From assembly GCA_019115425.1 (NCBI GenBank), contig DXDO01000125.1:1-9870 (forward strand): DNA of 9,870 bases, read 5' to 3'. The translations under genes were made by a program, and so were the position numbers. The notes beneath the pieces are model-generated. The model was given only the letters and a program-made list of their open reading frames with translations, made no database searches and had not been told where the DNA came from. Each line of letters opens with the position of its first letter. The stretch's first letter is position 1. Positions 1 through 7,178 of the stretch are shown piece by piece. Origin of the DNA: Candidatus Agathobaculum merdigallinarum. GTDB lineage: Bacteria > Bacillota > Clostridia > Oscillospirales > Butyricicoccaceae.

Positions 1-231
1 AACGACGAGGTGTGGGGATATAGCTATGATCCCTCGCAGCTGTCGATCAACCAATACAGGCTTCCGGATGAAGGCCAAACGCTGGAAGATGTCAATCCCG
101 ACAGCTACGAGGACGCGATCGGCCGCATGACGGGCTATATGCTGTCCCGTGCGGAATGGCTGGATGAACATATCGAAACCCTGTATCAATACTGCCACCC
201 GTCCAAAAACGCTTCCCAGTGGCTGGAATAA
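1..231 (+). CDS. CotH-like protein, C-terminal end (partial)
   Basis: The frame is open from the first base of the window and ends at TAA 229-231, so this is the last 76 codons of a gene that begins upstream. The visible part is hydrophilic and ends in a helical stretch containing YMLSRAEWLDEHI (about residues 46-58 of the fragment). That resembles the C-terminal helix of CotH-family proteins, atypical secreted or coat-associated protein kinases named after Bacillus spore coat CotH. The catalytic part lies outside the window, so activity cannot be judged. The next gene starts 12 bases after the stop and its ribosome binding site touches the stop codon, which indicates one operon. CotH genes often sit beside VTC-domain genes in Firmicutes, and a VTC gene is present downstream here, which supports the call. 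It could still be another surface protein with a similar helical end. Confidence 0.55.
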   Translation, partial: NDEVWGYSYDPSQLSINQYRLPDEGQTLEDVNPDSYEDAIGRMTGYMLSRAEWLDEHIETLYQYCHPSKNASQWLE

Positions 232-243
232 AGGAGCCTATCA

Positions 244-2373
244 ATGAAACGTTTTATTATTCTGGTGTGCGCGCTTTTGCTGGTGGGCGGCGGGGCATGG
301 TGTGCTTCCCTCTACTTTGGCATCTATATTGATCTTCACCCTGACGAACCGGTTACCGCAGCCTTTCGCACCGAGGGTCGGGAGATCCTGCGGCAGACTG
401 AAACCGGCGCCTGGGAACCCTTCCGGATCAAGGGCGTGGATGTTTCCTCCAACCTGCCCGGCGAGCCGCCCATGGATTTCGCACCGGAGTGGGAGGATTA
501 TCTCCGCTGGTTTGAGCAGATCGGCGAAATGGGCGCCAATACCATCCGCTGCTATACCCTGATGGATGATGATTTTTACCATGCACTCCATGCGTATAAC
601 ACAACGCACGACAAGCCGCTGTATCTTCTGCAGGGGTTGCAGGTATCCGACGCCGCGAATTACGGCGCAGAGGATATCTACGATTCCGATTTCTTCGGGC
701 TGCTGCTGAAAAACAGCCGGGCGGTGGTGGACGTCATCCATGGAAGGCGCATCGTCAGCCCGGGCGATACCAGCGGAACAGGATACTACCGCTGGGACGT
801 TTCCGAGTGGGTGCTGGGCTATCTGGTCGGCAGCGAATGGGACAGTGGCAATATTGCCTATACCAACAACAGCACCACCTATCCCACCTCCTATCGGGGC
901 ACTTACTTTTCCACCGGACCGGAGGCGTCCCGCTTTGAGGCGGTCATGGCCCGCATAATGGATCAAATTGTGGAATATGAAACAGCAAAGTATAAAAACC
1001 AGCGTCTGATCGCCTTTGTCAACGATCCGAACAACGATCCGTTTGAATATGAATACCTGTATGCCACCCGTTTTGCGAAATACAATCAGATTGATGCGGA
1101 GAACATTCGCCCGACTGCGGCGCTGCAGCCAGGCTATTACGCCGCTTACCGTCTGAGCTACGTCAACCCCGATTTTCTGCAATATCTCTCGGAAGCGCAG
1201 ACGGCGGAGCTGGCGGATATCCTGAACGGGCTGGATACCTCGGATATTTATCACGGCTACTTAAATCTGCTCGGCCGGTATCATACCATTCCGGTGATGG
1301 CAACGGGCTATGGGTTTTCCACTTCGCGAGCGGCGCTGTATGAAGGACAGGAGCCTTTCACCGAGCAGCAGCAGGGCGAATCGCTGATTCAGGTATGGCA
1401 GGACGCCACAGAGGCCGGATGGGCGGGCGTTTTTATTTCAACCTGGCAGGATGTGTGGGACCGCCGCACATGGAACACCGGTTATGCGACGATGGATTCG
1501 GTTATGCCGGTCTGGCAGGACGTACAGTCGGACGGACAGGGTTACGGCCTGATGGAATTTTATCTTGGAGAGAAAGAGCGCGCCTGCTATGTGGATGGAG
1601 ATGCCTCCGAATGGACGCAGGAGGACGTAGTGCTGGAAACCGCGCAGGGCAGCCTGTCCATGCGATATGACGAAAAGTATCTGTACTTTTTTGCGCAGGG
1701 AACGGGCTTTTATCCTGAGCAGGACATTCTGTATATTCCAATCGACACCCTTCCCGCTGTCGGCAGCACCTATTGTGAGAATTATGATATATCCTTTGAC
1801 CGCGCGTGCGATTTCGTGATCTGCATCGACGGACGCGACAACAGCCGCGTTATGGTGCAGGAGCGTTATGAGATTCTGTGGGCGATGCATGCCAACGAGC
1901 TGAGCAGGGAGAACGCCTATGATCCGATCCGTTCGGCTAACTCCCCTGTGTTCCACACCATCAACCTGATGATCCAGCGAAAGGACCCCATACCGATCGG
2001 CGAGTGGTATGGCGCGGTAACATATGAAACCGGCAAATTACGTTATGGAAACGCCAACCCGTCGGCAGCGGAGTACGATTCGCTTTCCGATTTTATGTTC
2101 ACGGAAAACGGCGTGGAAATCCGAATCCCCTGGCAGCTGCTCAACTTCGGCAACCCGCCGGAGCGGGAAATCCACGACGACTACTATGAAAATTACGGCG
2201 TGGAATACATCCAGATCGATGAAATGTATGTCGGCCTGGCGCTGGAGGACACCCCGCAGGGACGCATCCGGACCGAGTCTTTCCCGCTGGAGGGCTGGGA
2301 AAAAGGCGGAAACAGCCATGAGCGGCTGAAGCAGTCCTACTATATGCTCAAAGACCATTGGAACGCTTCATAG
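244..2373 (+). CDS. membrane-anchored glycoside hydrolase-like protein with C-terminal beta domain
   Basis: This 709-residue protein has an AAGGAG site 7 bases before the ATG. Residues 5-26 form a hydrophobic signal anchor with no clear lipobox at Cys20, so most of the protein should lie outside the membrane. Residues about 40-430 look like a TIM-barrel of the retaining glycosidase or transglycosidase type. GVDVSSNLPG (64-73) resembles the start of the first strand, GANTIRCYTL (97-106) the next strand, and GSEW (196-199) the strand-4 acid/base with Glu198. A late motif STWQDVWDRRTWN (399-411) follows. At the strand-7 position, where a nucleophilic Glu is expected, the sequence reads VMATGYG (351-357), placing Gly355 there. 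Residues about 447-700 look like a beta-sandwich carbohydrate-binding or DOMON/CBM9-like domain, beginning YVDGDASEW and including VEIRIPWQLL (624-633). The likely role is binding or trimming the polymer made by the downstream glycosyltransferase. The substrate is unknown, and catalytic activity is doubtful if Gly355 is correctly aligned. Confidence 0.65.
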   Translation: MKRFIILVCALLLVGGGAWCASLYFGIYIDLHPDEPVTAAFRTEGREILRQTETGAWEPFRIKGVDVSSNLPGEPPMDFAPEWEDYLRWFEQIGEMGANTIRCYTLMDDDFYHALHAYNTTHDKPLYLLQGLQVSDAANYGAEDIYDSDFFGLLLKNSRAVVDVIHGRRIVSPGDTSGTGYYRWDVSEWVLGYLVGSEWDSGNIAYTNNSTTYPTSYRGTYFSTGPEASRFEAVMARIMDQIVEYETAKYKNQRLIAFVNDPNNDPFEYEYLYATRFAKYNQIDAENIRPTAALQPGYYAAYRLSYVNPDFLQYLSEAQTAELADILNGLDTSDIYHGYLNLLGRYHTIPVMATGYGFSTSRAALYEGQEPFTEQQQGESLIQVWQDATEAGWAGVFISTWQDVWDRRTWNTGYATMDSVMPVWQDVQSDGQGYGLMEFYLGEKERACYVDGDASEWTQEDVVLETAQGSLSMRYDEKYLYFFAQGTGFYPEQDILYIPIDTLPAVGSTYCENYDISFDRACDFVICIDGRDNSRVMVQERYEILWAMHANELSRENAYDPIRSANSPVFHTINLMIQRKDPIPIGEWYGAVTYETGKLRYGNANPSAAEYDSLSDFMFTENGVEIRIPWQLLNFGNPPEREIHDDYYENYGVEYIQIDEMYVGLALEDTPQGRIRTESFPLEGWEKGGNSHERLKQSYYMLKDHWNAS

Positions 2374-2384
2374 AGGACCGCAGG

Positions 2385-2391
2385 AAGGAGG
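2385..2391 (+). promoter_or_regulatory. Shine-Dalgarno site that fixes a TTG start
   Basis: AAGGAGG lies exactly 7 bases before TTG 2399-2401. No ATG in the frame lies near this site, and the nearby in-frame GTG at 2411 would be too far from it, so the site decides for TTG initiation of the HEAT-repeat gene. Confidence 0.75.
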
Positions 2392-2398
2392 AGCGCAT

Positions 2399-3508
2399 TT
2401 GGGCAGCGAAGTGATCTTGTTTTTTTACGGAGCGGTTTGCCTGAGTATGCTGGCCTTTAATATCGTTTTCAGTATTTATTTACAGGCGGGCGATCCCCGG
2501 CTGGAACGGAAAGCGGAAAAGCTCTCCGCGATGGTCGGCGCGCAGCTGGAACGGATACGCGCCGGTCTGCCTGTGGAACAGCAGCATCTAGCCGCAATCA
2601 ATCGACGGCTTTCCCGTGTGAACAACCTGCTCGCGTTTGACCACGTTCTGGAACGGCTTCCCCAGCAGGAGCCGGCGGTCGAGCGTTATCTGCGGCAGTT
2701 GGAACCGGTGGTTCTTTCTCTGGCAACAGTATACCGGCGGCGCGAAAATACACAGGCCGCTTATTTCTGCTATTTTCTGGCGCATCATCGCATCCTGTGT
2801 CAGGCGTCGATAGGTGAGATCCAGCACATTGTCGTTTCTTTCATCGAAAAAGACAGTCTGTACTGCCGCTTGAACGCGCTCAAAGCACTCTGCCTCTACG
2901 GAAACGCAGAGATTATCGTGGATACACTGCTCCAATGCGACAGGCAGAGCAGTTTTCTACACGCCAAGGTGCTGGTGGAGACACTGCTTTCTTTCTCCGG
3001 CGATTTCCACACGCTGATCGACCTGATCTGGGCGCGTTTCGACCGGTTCTCTGAACCGATGCAGCGCGCCCTGATGGACTACATACGCTTCCGCAGCGGT
3101 GATTACGGCTTACAAATGCTGCATATCCTACTGGATGAAAAGCGAGACAAAGAGCTGCGCTTGTCCGCAATACATTATTTCAAGCGCTACCCATCCCCCG
3201 ATGCGAAACCGGCTCTGCTGCGCTTTATCAATGATCCCGATCCCGCGCACTGGGAGTATGCCGCGGTCAGCGCGGGCGCACTGGCCTCGTATCAGGGAGA
3301 GGATATCACCGCGGCGCTGGCAAACGCCATACACAGCGCAAACTGGTATGTGCGGTACAATGCGTCCTCCAGTCTGGAAGGACGCGGGTTATCCTATGAA
3401 GACCTGATCATTCGCATCGGTGGAAACGACCGCTATGCAAGGGAAATGCTCACCTATCAGATAGAAAGCCGAAAACTGGTGGAGGAAAAGGAGAAAATAG
3501 GCGTATGA
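2399..3508 (+). CDS. membrane-anchored HEAT-repeat protein
   Basis: This 369-residue protein starts at a TTG supported by a strong ribosome binding site. Residues 5-28 are one hydrophobic helix, and the rest is soluble and almost entirely helical. A charged, coiled-coil-prone linker (about 32-100) is followed by repeated helix pairs of the HEAT or armadillo kind. The clearest are around 145-180 (including RLNALKALCLYG), 238-270 (including ELRLSAIHYFKRY), 270-300 (EYAAVSAGALASY) and 304-335 (WYVRYNASSSLEGRG). Such repeats normally form a curved scaffold for protein binding and have no enzymatic activity. The gene ends by overlapping the start of the glycosyltransferase gene by 4 bases (ATGA), so the two are translationally coupled and probably made in fixed ratio. 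I infer that it is a partner or assembly scaffold of the synthase. The topology is likely N-terminus at the membrane with repeats in the cytoplasm, but this cannot be proved from sequence. Confidence 0.75.
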   Translation: MGSEVILFFYGAVCLSMLAFNIVFSIYLQAGDPRLERKAEKLSAMVGAQLERIRAGLPVEQQHLAAINRRLSRVNNLLAFDHVLERLPQQEPAVERYLRQLEPVVLSLATVYRRRENTQAAYFCYFLAHHRILCQASIGEIQHIVVSFIEKDSLYCRLNALKALCLYGNAEIIVDTLLQCDRQSSFLHAKVLVETLLSFSGDFHTLIDLIWARFDRFSEPMQRALMDYIRFRSGDYGLQMLHILLDEKRDKELRLSAIHYFKRYPSPDAKPALLRFINDPDPAHWEYAAVSAGALASYQGEDITAALANAIHSANWYVRYNASSSLEGRGLSYEDLIIRIGGNDRYAREMLTYQIESRKLVEEKEKIGV

Positions 3509-4908
3509 GGGACTTTATCCAATTCTTCCTGCTTTGCGCGGAATACTTTTTCGTTCTCTACATGGTGGGGTACGCAAGCTTCCTGTTTCTTTCGGTTACA
3601 GTGGGTTCGTCCACACTATATGCGGCAAAGCGGCGCAATGCGCTGAAGAACGAGCTTTCCAATGAATATTATGTTCCCGTATCAGTGATCGTCCCCGCCT
3701 ATAACGAAGAGGTGACGATTGAGGCGACTATCCGCTCGCTGCTGGCGCTCGACTATAAACTGTATGAGATCATTGTTGTTGACGACGGTTCCTCTGACGG
3801 GACCAGCAGAGTGGTTCAGCAGGCGTTCGGCATGCAGAAAATCGACCGTCCGATCCAGCAGCGCGTCCTCTGCAAGCCGCAGGAGGCCATTTATGAAACG
3901 CGCAGCCAGAAGGTTCCGATCACGCTGATCCGCAAGCAGAACGGCGGCAAGGCGGACGCGCTGAATATGGGCATCAATGCGTCCAGCTATCCGTATTTCC
4001 TTTGTATCGACGCAGATTCCGTATTGCAGAGCGATTCTCTGGAAAAAATCGTGCGGCCTGTGCTGGAGAGCGATCACGTCATCGCAGTCGGCGGTACGAT
4101 CCGGCCATGCAACGGTGCCGAAATTGAACAGGGCCATGTGATCCGCTACCGCATGCCCAACAACCTGATTGCCTGTATGCAGGTGCTCGAATACGACCGC
4201 TCCTTTCTGGCGTCCCGCATCCTGTTTGACCAGTTCAACGGCAATATCATTATCTCCGGTGCATTCGGTCTGTTCCAAAAAAACCTGGTGATCAATGCTG
4301 GCGGCTATGACCACAACACCATGGGCGAGGATATGGAGCTGGTCGTCAAGCTGCATGTGTTCTGCCGCGAGCACGGCATCCCCTATCGGATCCGCTACGC
4401 AACGGATGCGATCTGCTGGACACAGGTGCCGGAACGGCTGCGCGACCTGTGCAAGCAGCGCCGCCGCTGGCACATCGGCCTGTTCCAAAGCATGATGAAG
4501 CACCACAATATCCTTGCAAACCCGAAATACGGCGCGGTCAGCTTTATCTCCTATTTCTATTTCCTGATTTATGAATTGTATTCCCCCTATATTGAGGTTT
4601 TCGGGCTCTTTGTCACGCTGCTGGCATTCGCCATGGATCTGATCAACGTTCCGTTCATGATCCTGTTTTTCGGCATTTATGTGATCTATTCCGCGGTGCT
4701 TTCGCTTTCAGCCTTTTTCGCCCGCGTACATACCATAGATATGAAACTGCATCTGACCGATGTGATCAAGGCGATCGGGCTGTGCGTGGTCGAGTTGTCC
4801 TGTCTGCGGTTTATTCTGGCGTGGGTGCGCATCACTGCGCTGATCGGTTACCGGCAGAAGAAGGACAAGTGGGAGAAGCTTGAGCGGCAAAAAATCCAGT
4901 TCAAATAA
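3505..4908 (+). CDS. processive family 2 glycosyltransferase (membrane polysaccharide synthase)
   Basis: This 467-residue protein resembles the GT2 synthases of the cellulose, hyaluronan and poly-N-acetylglucosamine (PgaC/IcaA) group, which polymerise a sugar from its nucleotide donor and thread the chain through their own membrane helices. After an N-terminal helix (5-33), the GT-A domain begins at VSVIVPAYNEE (59-69). It carries VVDDGSSDGT (91-100), the metal-binding CIDADS (167-172, Asp169/Asp171), the general-base region MGEDMELV (273-280, Asp276) and the processive-enzyme motif QRRRW (318-322). All key residues are present. Several further helices follow (roughly 345-378, 382-405 and 421-447), then a short basic tail. 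No PilZ domain is present, so any cyclic di-GMP control must act through another protein. The start overlaps the HEAT-repeat stop by 4 bases; an AAGGAG lies 11 bases upstream, slightly far, which fits coupled translation. The sugar polymerised cannot be told from sequence. Confidence 0.88.
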   Translation: MRDFIQFFLLCAEYFFVLYMVGYASFLFLSVTVGSSTLYAAKRRNALKNELSNEYYVPVSVIVPAYNEEVTIEATIRSLLALDYKLYEIIVVDDGSSDGTSRVVQQAFGMQKIDRPIQQRVLCKPQEAIYETRSQKVPITLIRKQNGGKADALNMGINASSYPYFLCIDADSVLQSDSLEKIVRPVLESDHVIAVGGTIRPCNGAEIEQGHVIRYRMPNNLIACMQVLEYDRSFLASRILFDQFNGNIIISGAFGLFQKNLVINAGGYDHNTMGEDMELVVKLHVFCREHGIPYRIRYATDAICWTQVPERLRDLCKQRRRWHIGLFQSMMKHHNILANPKYGAVSFISYFYFLIYELYSPYIEVFGLFVTLLAFAMDLINVPFMILFFGIYVIYSAVLSLSAFFARVHTIDMKLHLTDVIKAIGLCVVELSCLRFILAWVRITALIGYRQKKDKWEKLERQKIQFK

Positions 4909-4928
4909 AACTGAAGGAGAGGTGTTTT

Positions 4929-5159
4929 ATGCAGATCGAATTTCCGGATGCTGAACAGTGTGCACAGCGGGTTGAGTTTTCCAAACGATGCGCCAATCAA
5001 GGCCGAATCTCAGGCACTTTGCTGAATGCGCAGACCTACGTAAAGCGTATCAAGACGGAAATACAGGCACGGGAGCAGACCGCCAAGCGGATTGAGGCTT
5101 TGCCAGCGGAAAACCTGATGCTGTTTCAGCGCAAACAGGCGCGGGAGGACATCATTTGA
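4929..5159 (+). CDS. small helical protein of unknown function
   Basis: This 76-residue protein has AAGGAG 9 bases before its ATG. I do not recognise the family. It is hydrophilic, with no membrane segment or signal peptide, and appears nearly all helical, with alternating charges in the second half (YVKRIKTEIQAREQTAKRI, 38-56) that could form a short coiled coil. Two cysteines (Cys11, Cys21) are present, with no metal-site spacing. It lies 20 bases after the glycosyltransferase and its TGA stop overlaps the TTG start of the receptor gene by 4 bases, so it is an operon member and probably a partner of one neighbour. The good ribosome binding site and tight packing support a real gene. A chance open frame ahead of the receptor gene is the alternative. 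Confidence 0.6.
   Translation: MQIEFPDAEQCAQRVEFSKRCANQGRISGTLLNAQTYVKRIKTEIQAREQTAKRIEALPAENLMLFQRKQAREDII
5143..5148 (+). promoter_or_regulatory. Shine-Dalgarno site that fixes the TTG start of the EAL receptor gene
   Basis: GGGAGG lies 7 bases before TTG 5156-5158, inside the end of the preceding small gene. The spacing matches that at the other TTG start in the operon. The receptor frame has a TGA stop at 5093-5095 and no ATG between there and 5156, so no longer ATG-initiated form exists. Confidence 0.7.
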
Positions 5160-6985
5160 GCACGGCAGGCTTGATCTATGTTGCGGGGAATCCGGATCTC
5201 TACCCGCTCGAATACTACGATCCGGAAAGCAACACCTATCAGGGTGTAATTCCAGCGTTTCTGGAACGCTTTGCGCAGGATACCGGCTATGAACTGCGCT
5301 ATCTTCAGCCTGGGGAAACCGACCGGCGGGCCGAACTGGCGCAGAACCAACAGGTCGATATCGTTTCCGGCTGCGTGGATTCCAAGATTGAGGGAGAGCA
5401 GATCACGCTCTTCCGCGCCGAAACAGACGGCGCAGCAACCGAATACCGGCTCGTTTTGACCAGTGCGGCACCCGAATCGCTGGAGCAGGCGCTGCGCGGC
5501 TATCTGTCCGACGTGAAGCAGTCCGAATGGACCGGCAGCGTGCTGCACACCGTACAGAGTGACCCACAGGACAGCGCCCTGCTCCCCCTCACCGCAGGGC
5601 TGGGACTTGCAGCATGTCTGCTGCTGGCGGCGCTTGCTCTCCTGTACCGCCGCTCCCGCAGGCAGCTTCGTCTCGCGGTGGAGTCCCGCCTGTATGACCC
5701 TGATACCGGACTGCACACCGAGGAATATCTGCTTCGCTGCTTTCCGTCCTTTGTCAACGACAAGAACCGCGCCTTGTATTATATCAGCTATTTTTATCTC
5801 AATCTTGCGCATGTGGAATGGCGCGACGGACACGAAGCAGCCCTCGCCCTGCTGCGCTATGCAGCCGAGACTGTGGGACAGCAGGTCGGCGCGGATGGAA
5901 TCGTGTGCCGGACATCAGGCGGCGGCCTTGCTGCACTCATGTCCGCGGGCAGTTCGCAGGCCACAGAGGATCGGTGTGTGACCGCAGTCGAACAGATTCG
6001 TGCGTTTGCCAAAGATGCCGGCTGCTTTTGCGACCTTGCCGTCGGCATTTATCCTCTCCAGTCCGGCGATCACGATCTGCACCGTATCCTGTTCATGGCG
6101 CAGCAGTGCGCGCATACGGCCTGCTGCGAGGGAAGGGACTGTCTGGTCTGTTCGGAATCCCAGCGCCGAACTGCCGAAGAGGAGCGGCAGCTGGTGGCAG
6201 ACATCGACCGCGGCTTTGCGCAGGAGCAATTTCAGGTCTATCTGCAATTATATGTCAGCTCTGCCCGCCGACAGGTGGTGGGCGGCGAGATGCTTGCCCG
6301 CTGGCAGCATCTCCAAAAAGGCCTGCTGCTTCCGGGACAGTTTGTGCCGCTGATGGAGCGCGAGGGCATTGTCAGCCGTCTGGACTATTACTGTCTGGAA
6401 AAAGTCTGCGCCTTTCTGGAAATGCTCGACCGGAATGACGTGCGGGATTTTTTCATCTCCTGCAACTTTGCCCGCAGCACGATTACCTCTCCTGACTTTG
6501 TCGAAAGGTGCCAGGAGATCATCTCCCGATACCACTTTATCCGTGAACTGCTGATTATTGAAGTGACGGAAAGCGAAAAGAGCAGCGATTATGCGCAGAT
6601 GACTGCACATCTTCAAGCAATGCGCGCGTTTGGTGTGCGGGTCATATTCGACGATTTCGGCGCAGGCTTTTCTTCTTTCCGTGATCTGCAGGAATACGCC
6701 ATGGATGGGCTCAAGCTGGATAAATACCTGGTAGAGAACATCGGCACAAAGCAGGGCCGTTCCATTCTGGACGCCATGATCCGTGCCGGACATGCGCTGG
6801 GAATGACCATCCTGGCCGAGGGCGTGGAGGACGACCAGCAGGCGCAAATGCTGCAGCAGCTTCACTGCGATGTGTTACAGGGCTTTTATTCTTCTCACCC
6901 CATCCCCGCTGGGGAGGCGGCGAAAAAAATTATAGCGCAGTTCCGATCGCCGGATGATGCACCCAAGCGCGATGGTGATGGTTGA
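5156..6985 (+). CDS. membrane receptor: shortened solute-binding domain, degenerate GGDEF, EAL phosphodiesterase
   Basis: This 609-residue protein should break down cyclic di-GMP. Residues about 5-135 match the family 3 solute-binding fold: GNPDLYPLEYYD (11-22), the QVDIVSG strand (66-72) and a terminal helix after EYRLVLTSAAPESL (96-109). They appear to skip the whole second lobe, since the usual domain is near 220 residues. Residues 143-164 are one membrane helix followed by a basic RRSRRQLR stretch, placing the C-terminal part in the cytoplasm. A GGDEF-like domain (about 178-335) starts DPDTGLHTEEYL but has SGGGL (254-258) in place of GGDEF, so it should not make cyclic di-GMP. The EAL domain (about 345-598) keeps the expected residues: EML at 378-380, Asn437, EVTE (469-472), DDFGAGFSS (499-507), Lys520, AEGVE (554-558) and QGF (575-577). 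No signal peptide precedes the outer domain. The TTG start is supported by GGGAGG and a 4-base overlap with the previous gene. Confidence 0.85.
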   Translation: MSTAGLIYVAGNPDLYPLEYYDPESNTYQGVIPAFLERFAQDTGYELRYLQPGETDRRAELAQNQQVDIVSGCVDSKIEGEQITLFRAETDGAATEYRLVLTSAAPESLEQALRGYLSDVKQSEWTGSVLHTVQSDPQDSALLPLTAGLGLAACLLLAALALLYRRSRRQLRLAVESRLYDPDTGLHTEEYLLRCFPSFVNDKNRALYYISYFYLNLAHVEWRDGHEAALALLRYAAETVGQQVGADGIVCRTSGGGLAALMSAGSSQATEDRCVTAVEQIRAFAKDAGCFCDLAVGIYPLQSGDHDLHRILFMAQQCAHTACCEGRDCLVCSESQRRTAEEERQLVADIDRGFAQEQFQVYLQLYVSSARRQVVGGEMLARWQHLQKGLLLPGQFVPLMEREGIVSRLDYYCLEKVCAFLEMLDRNDVRDFFISCNFARSTITSPDFVERCQEIISRYHFIRELLIIEVTESEKSSDYAQMTAHLQAMRAFGVRVIFDDFGAGFSSFRDLQEYAMDGLKLDKYLVENIGTKQGRSILDAMIRAGHALGMTILAEGVEDDQQAQMLQQLHCDVLQGFYSSHPIPAGEAAKKIIAQFRSPDDAPKRDGDG

Positions 6986-7102
6986 TTCCACAAAGCGGCT
7001 CTACCCGCAGCGGGCTTACAGAACGGCGTCTGCCCGCACCATGTTTCAAGGACAGCAAAATAAGACGATACTAAAAAGATTTCACTTCTGCGCAAAAGCA
7101 TC

Positions 7103-7130
7103 TTGTAAACTGGAAAGCATTTGATAAAAT
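7103..7130 (+). promoter_or_regulatory. probable sigma-A-type promoter for the VTC/GGDEF unit
   Basis: TTGTAA at 7103-7108 and TAAAAT at 7125-7130 (one mismatch to TATAAT) are separated by 16 bases in a markedly AT-rich stretch that contrasts with the surrounding genes. The VTC start codon follows about 48 bases later. Overlapping alternatives exist, such as TTGATA at 7121-7126, so the exact hexamers are uncertain. No operator-like repeat or riboswitch could be recognised here. Confidence 0.45.
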
Positions 7131-7178
7131 ATATTATATTGGTATTTAAGCCTATCTGTTGTTACCGGTGAGGACTCT

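Noticed and set aside
241..1254. Long minus-strand open frame of 337 codons opposite the glycosidase-like gene
   Set aside because: It is the shadow of a well-supported plus-strand gene, has no recognisable domain and would break operon continuity.
3682..4506. Minus-strand open frame of 274 codons opposite the glycosyltransferase
   Set aside because: The plus strand carries all GT2 motifs; the antisense translation shows no domain.
5126..5833. Minus-strand open frame of 235 codons opposite the receptor gene
   Set aside because: Shadow frame; the plus strand encodes a clear multi-domain protein.
5818..6438. Plus-strand 206-codon open frame inside the EAL receptor gene
   Set aside because: Out-of-frame translation rich in Arg, Cys and Pro, typical of a shifted GC-rich gene.
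7010..7037. Hairpin (GCGGGC/GCCCGC) after the EAL gene as a terminator
   Set aside because: The stem is short and bulged and no T-run follows, so termination here is not supported.
6986..7178. Cyclic di-GMP riboswitch ahead of the VTC gene
   Set aside because: I looked for GEMM-type conserved elements because of the signalling genes and saw none.
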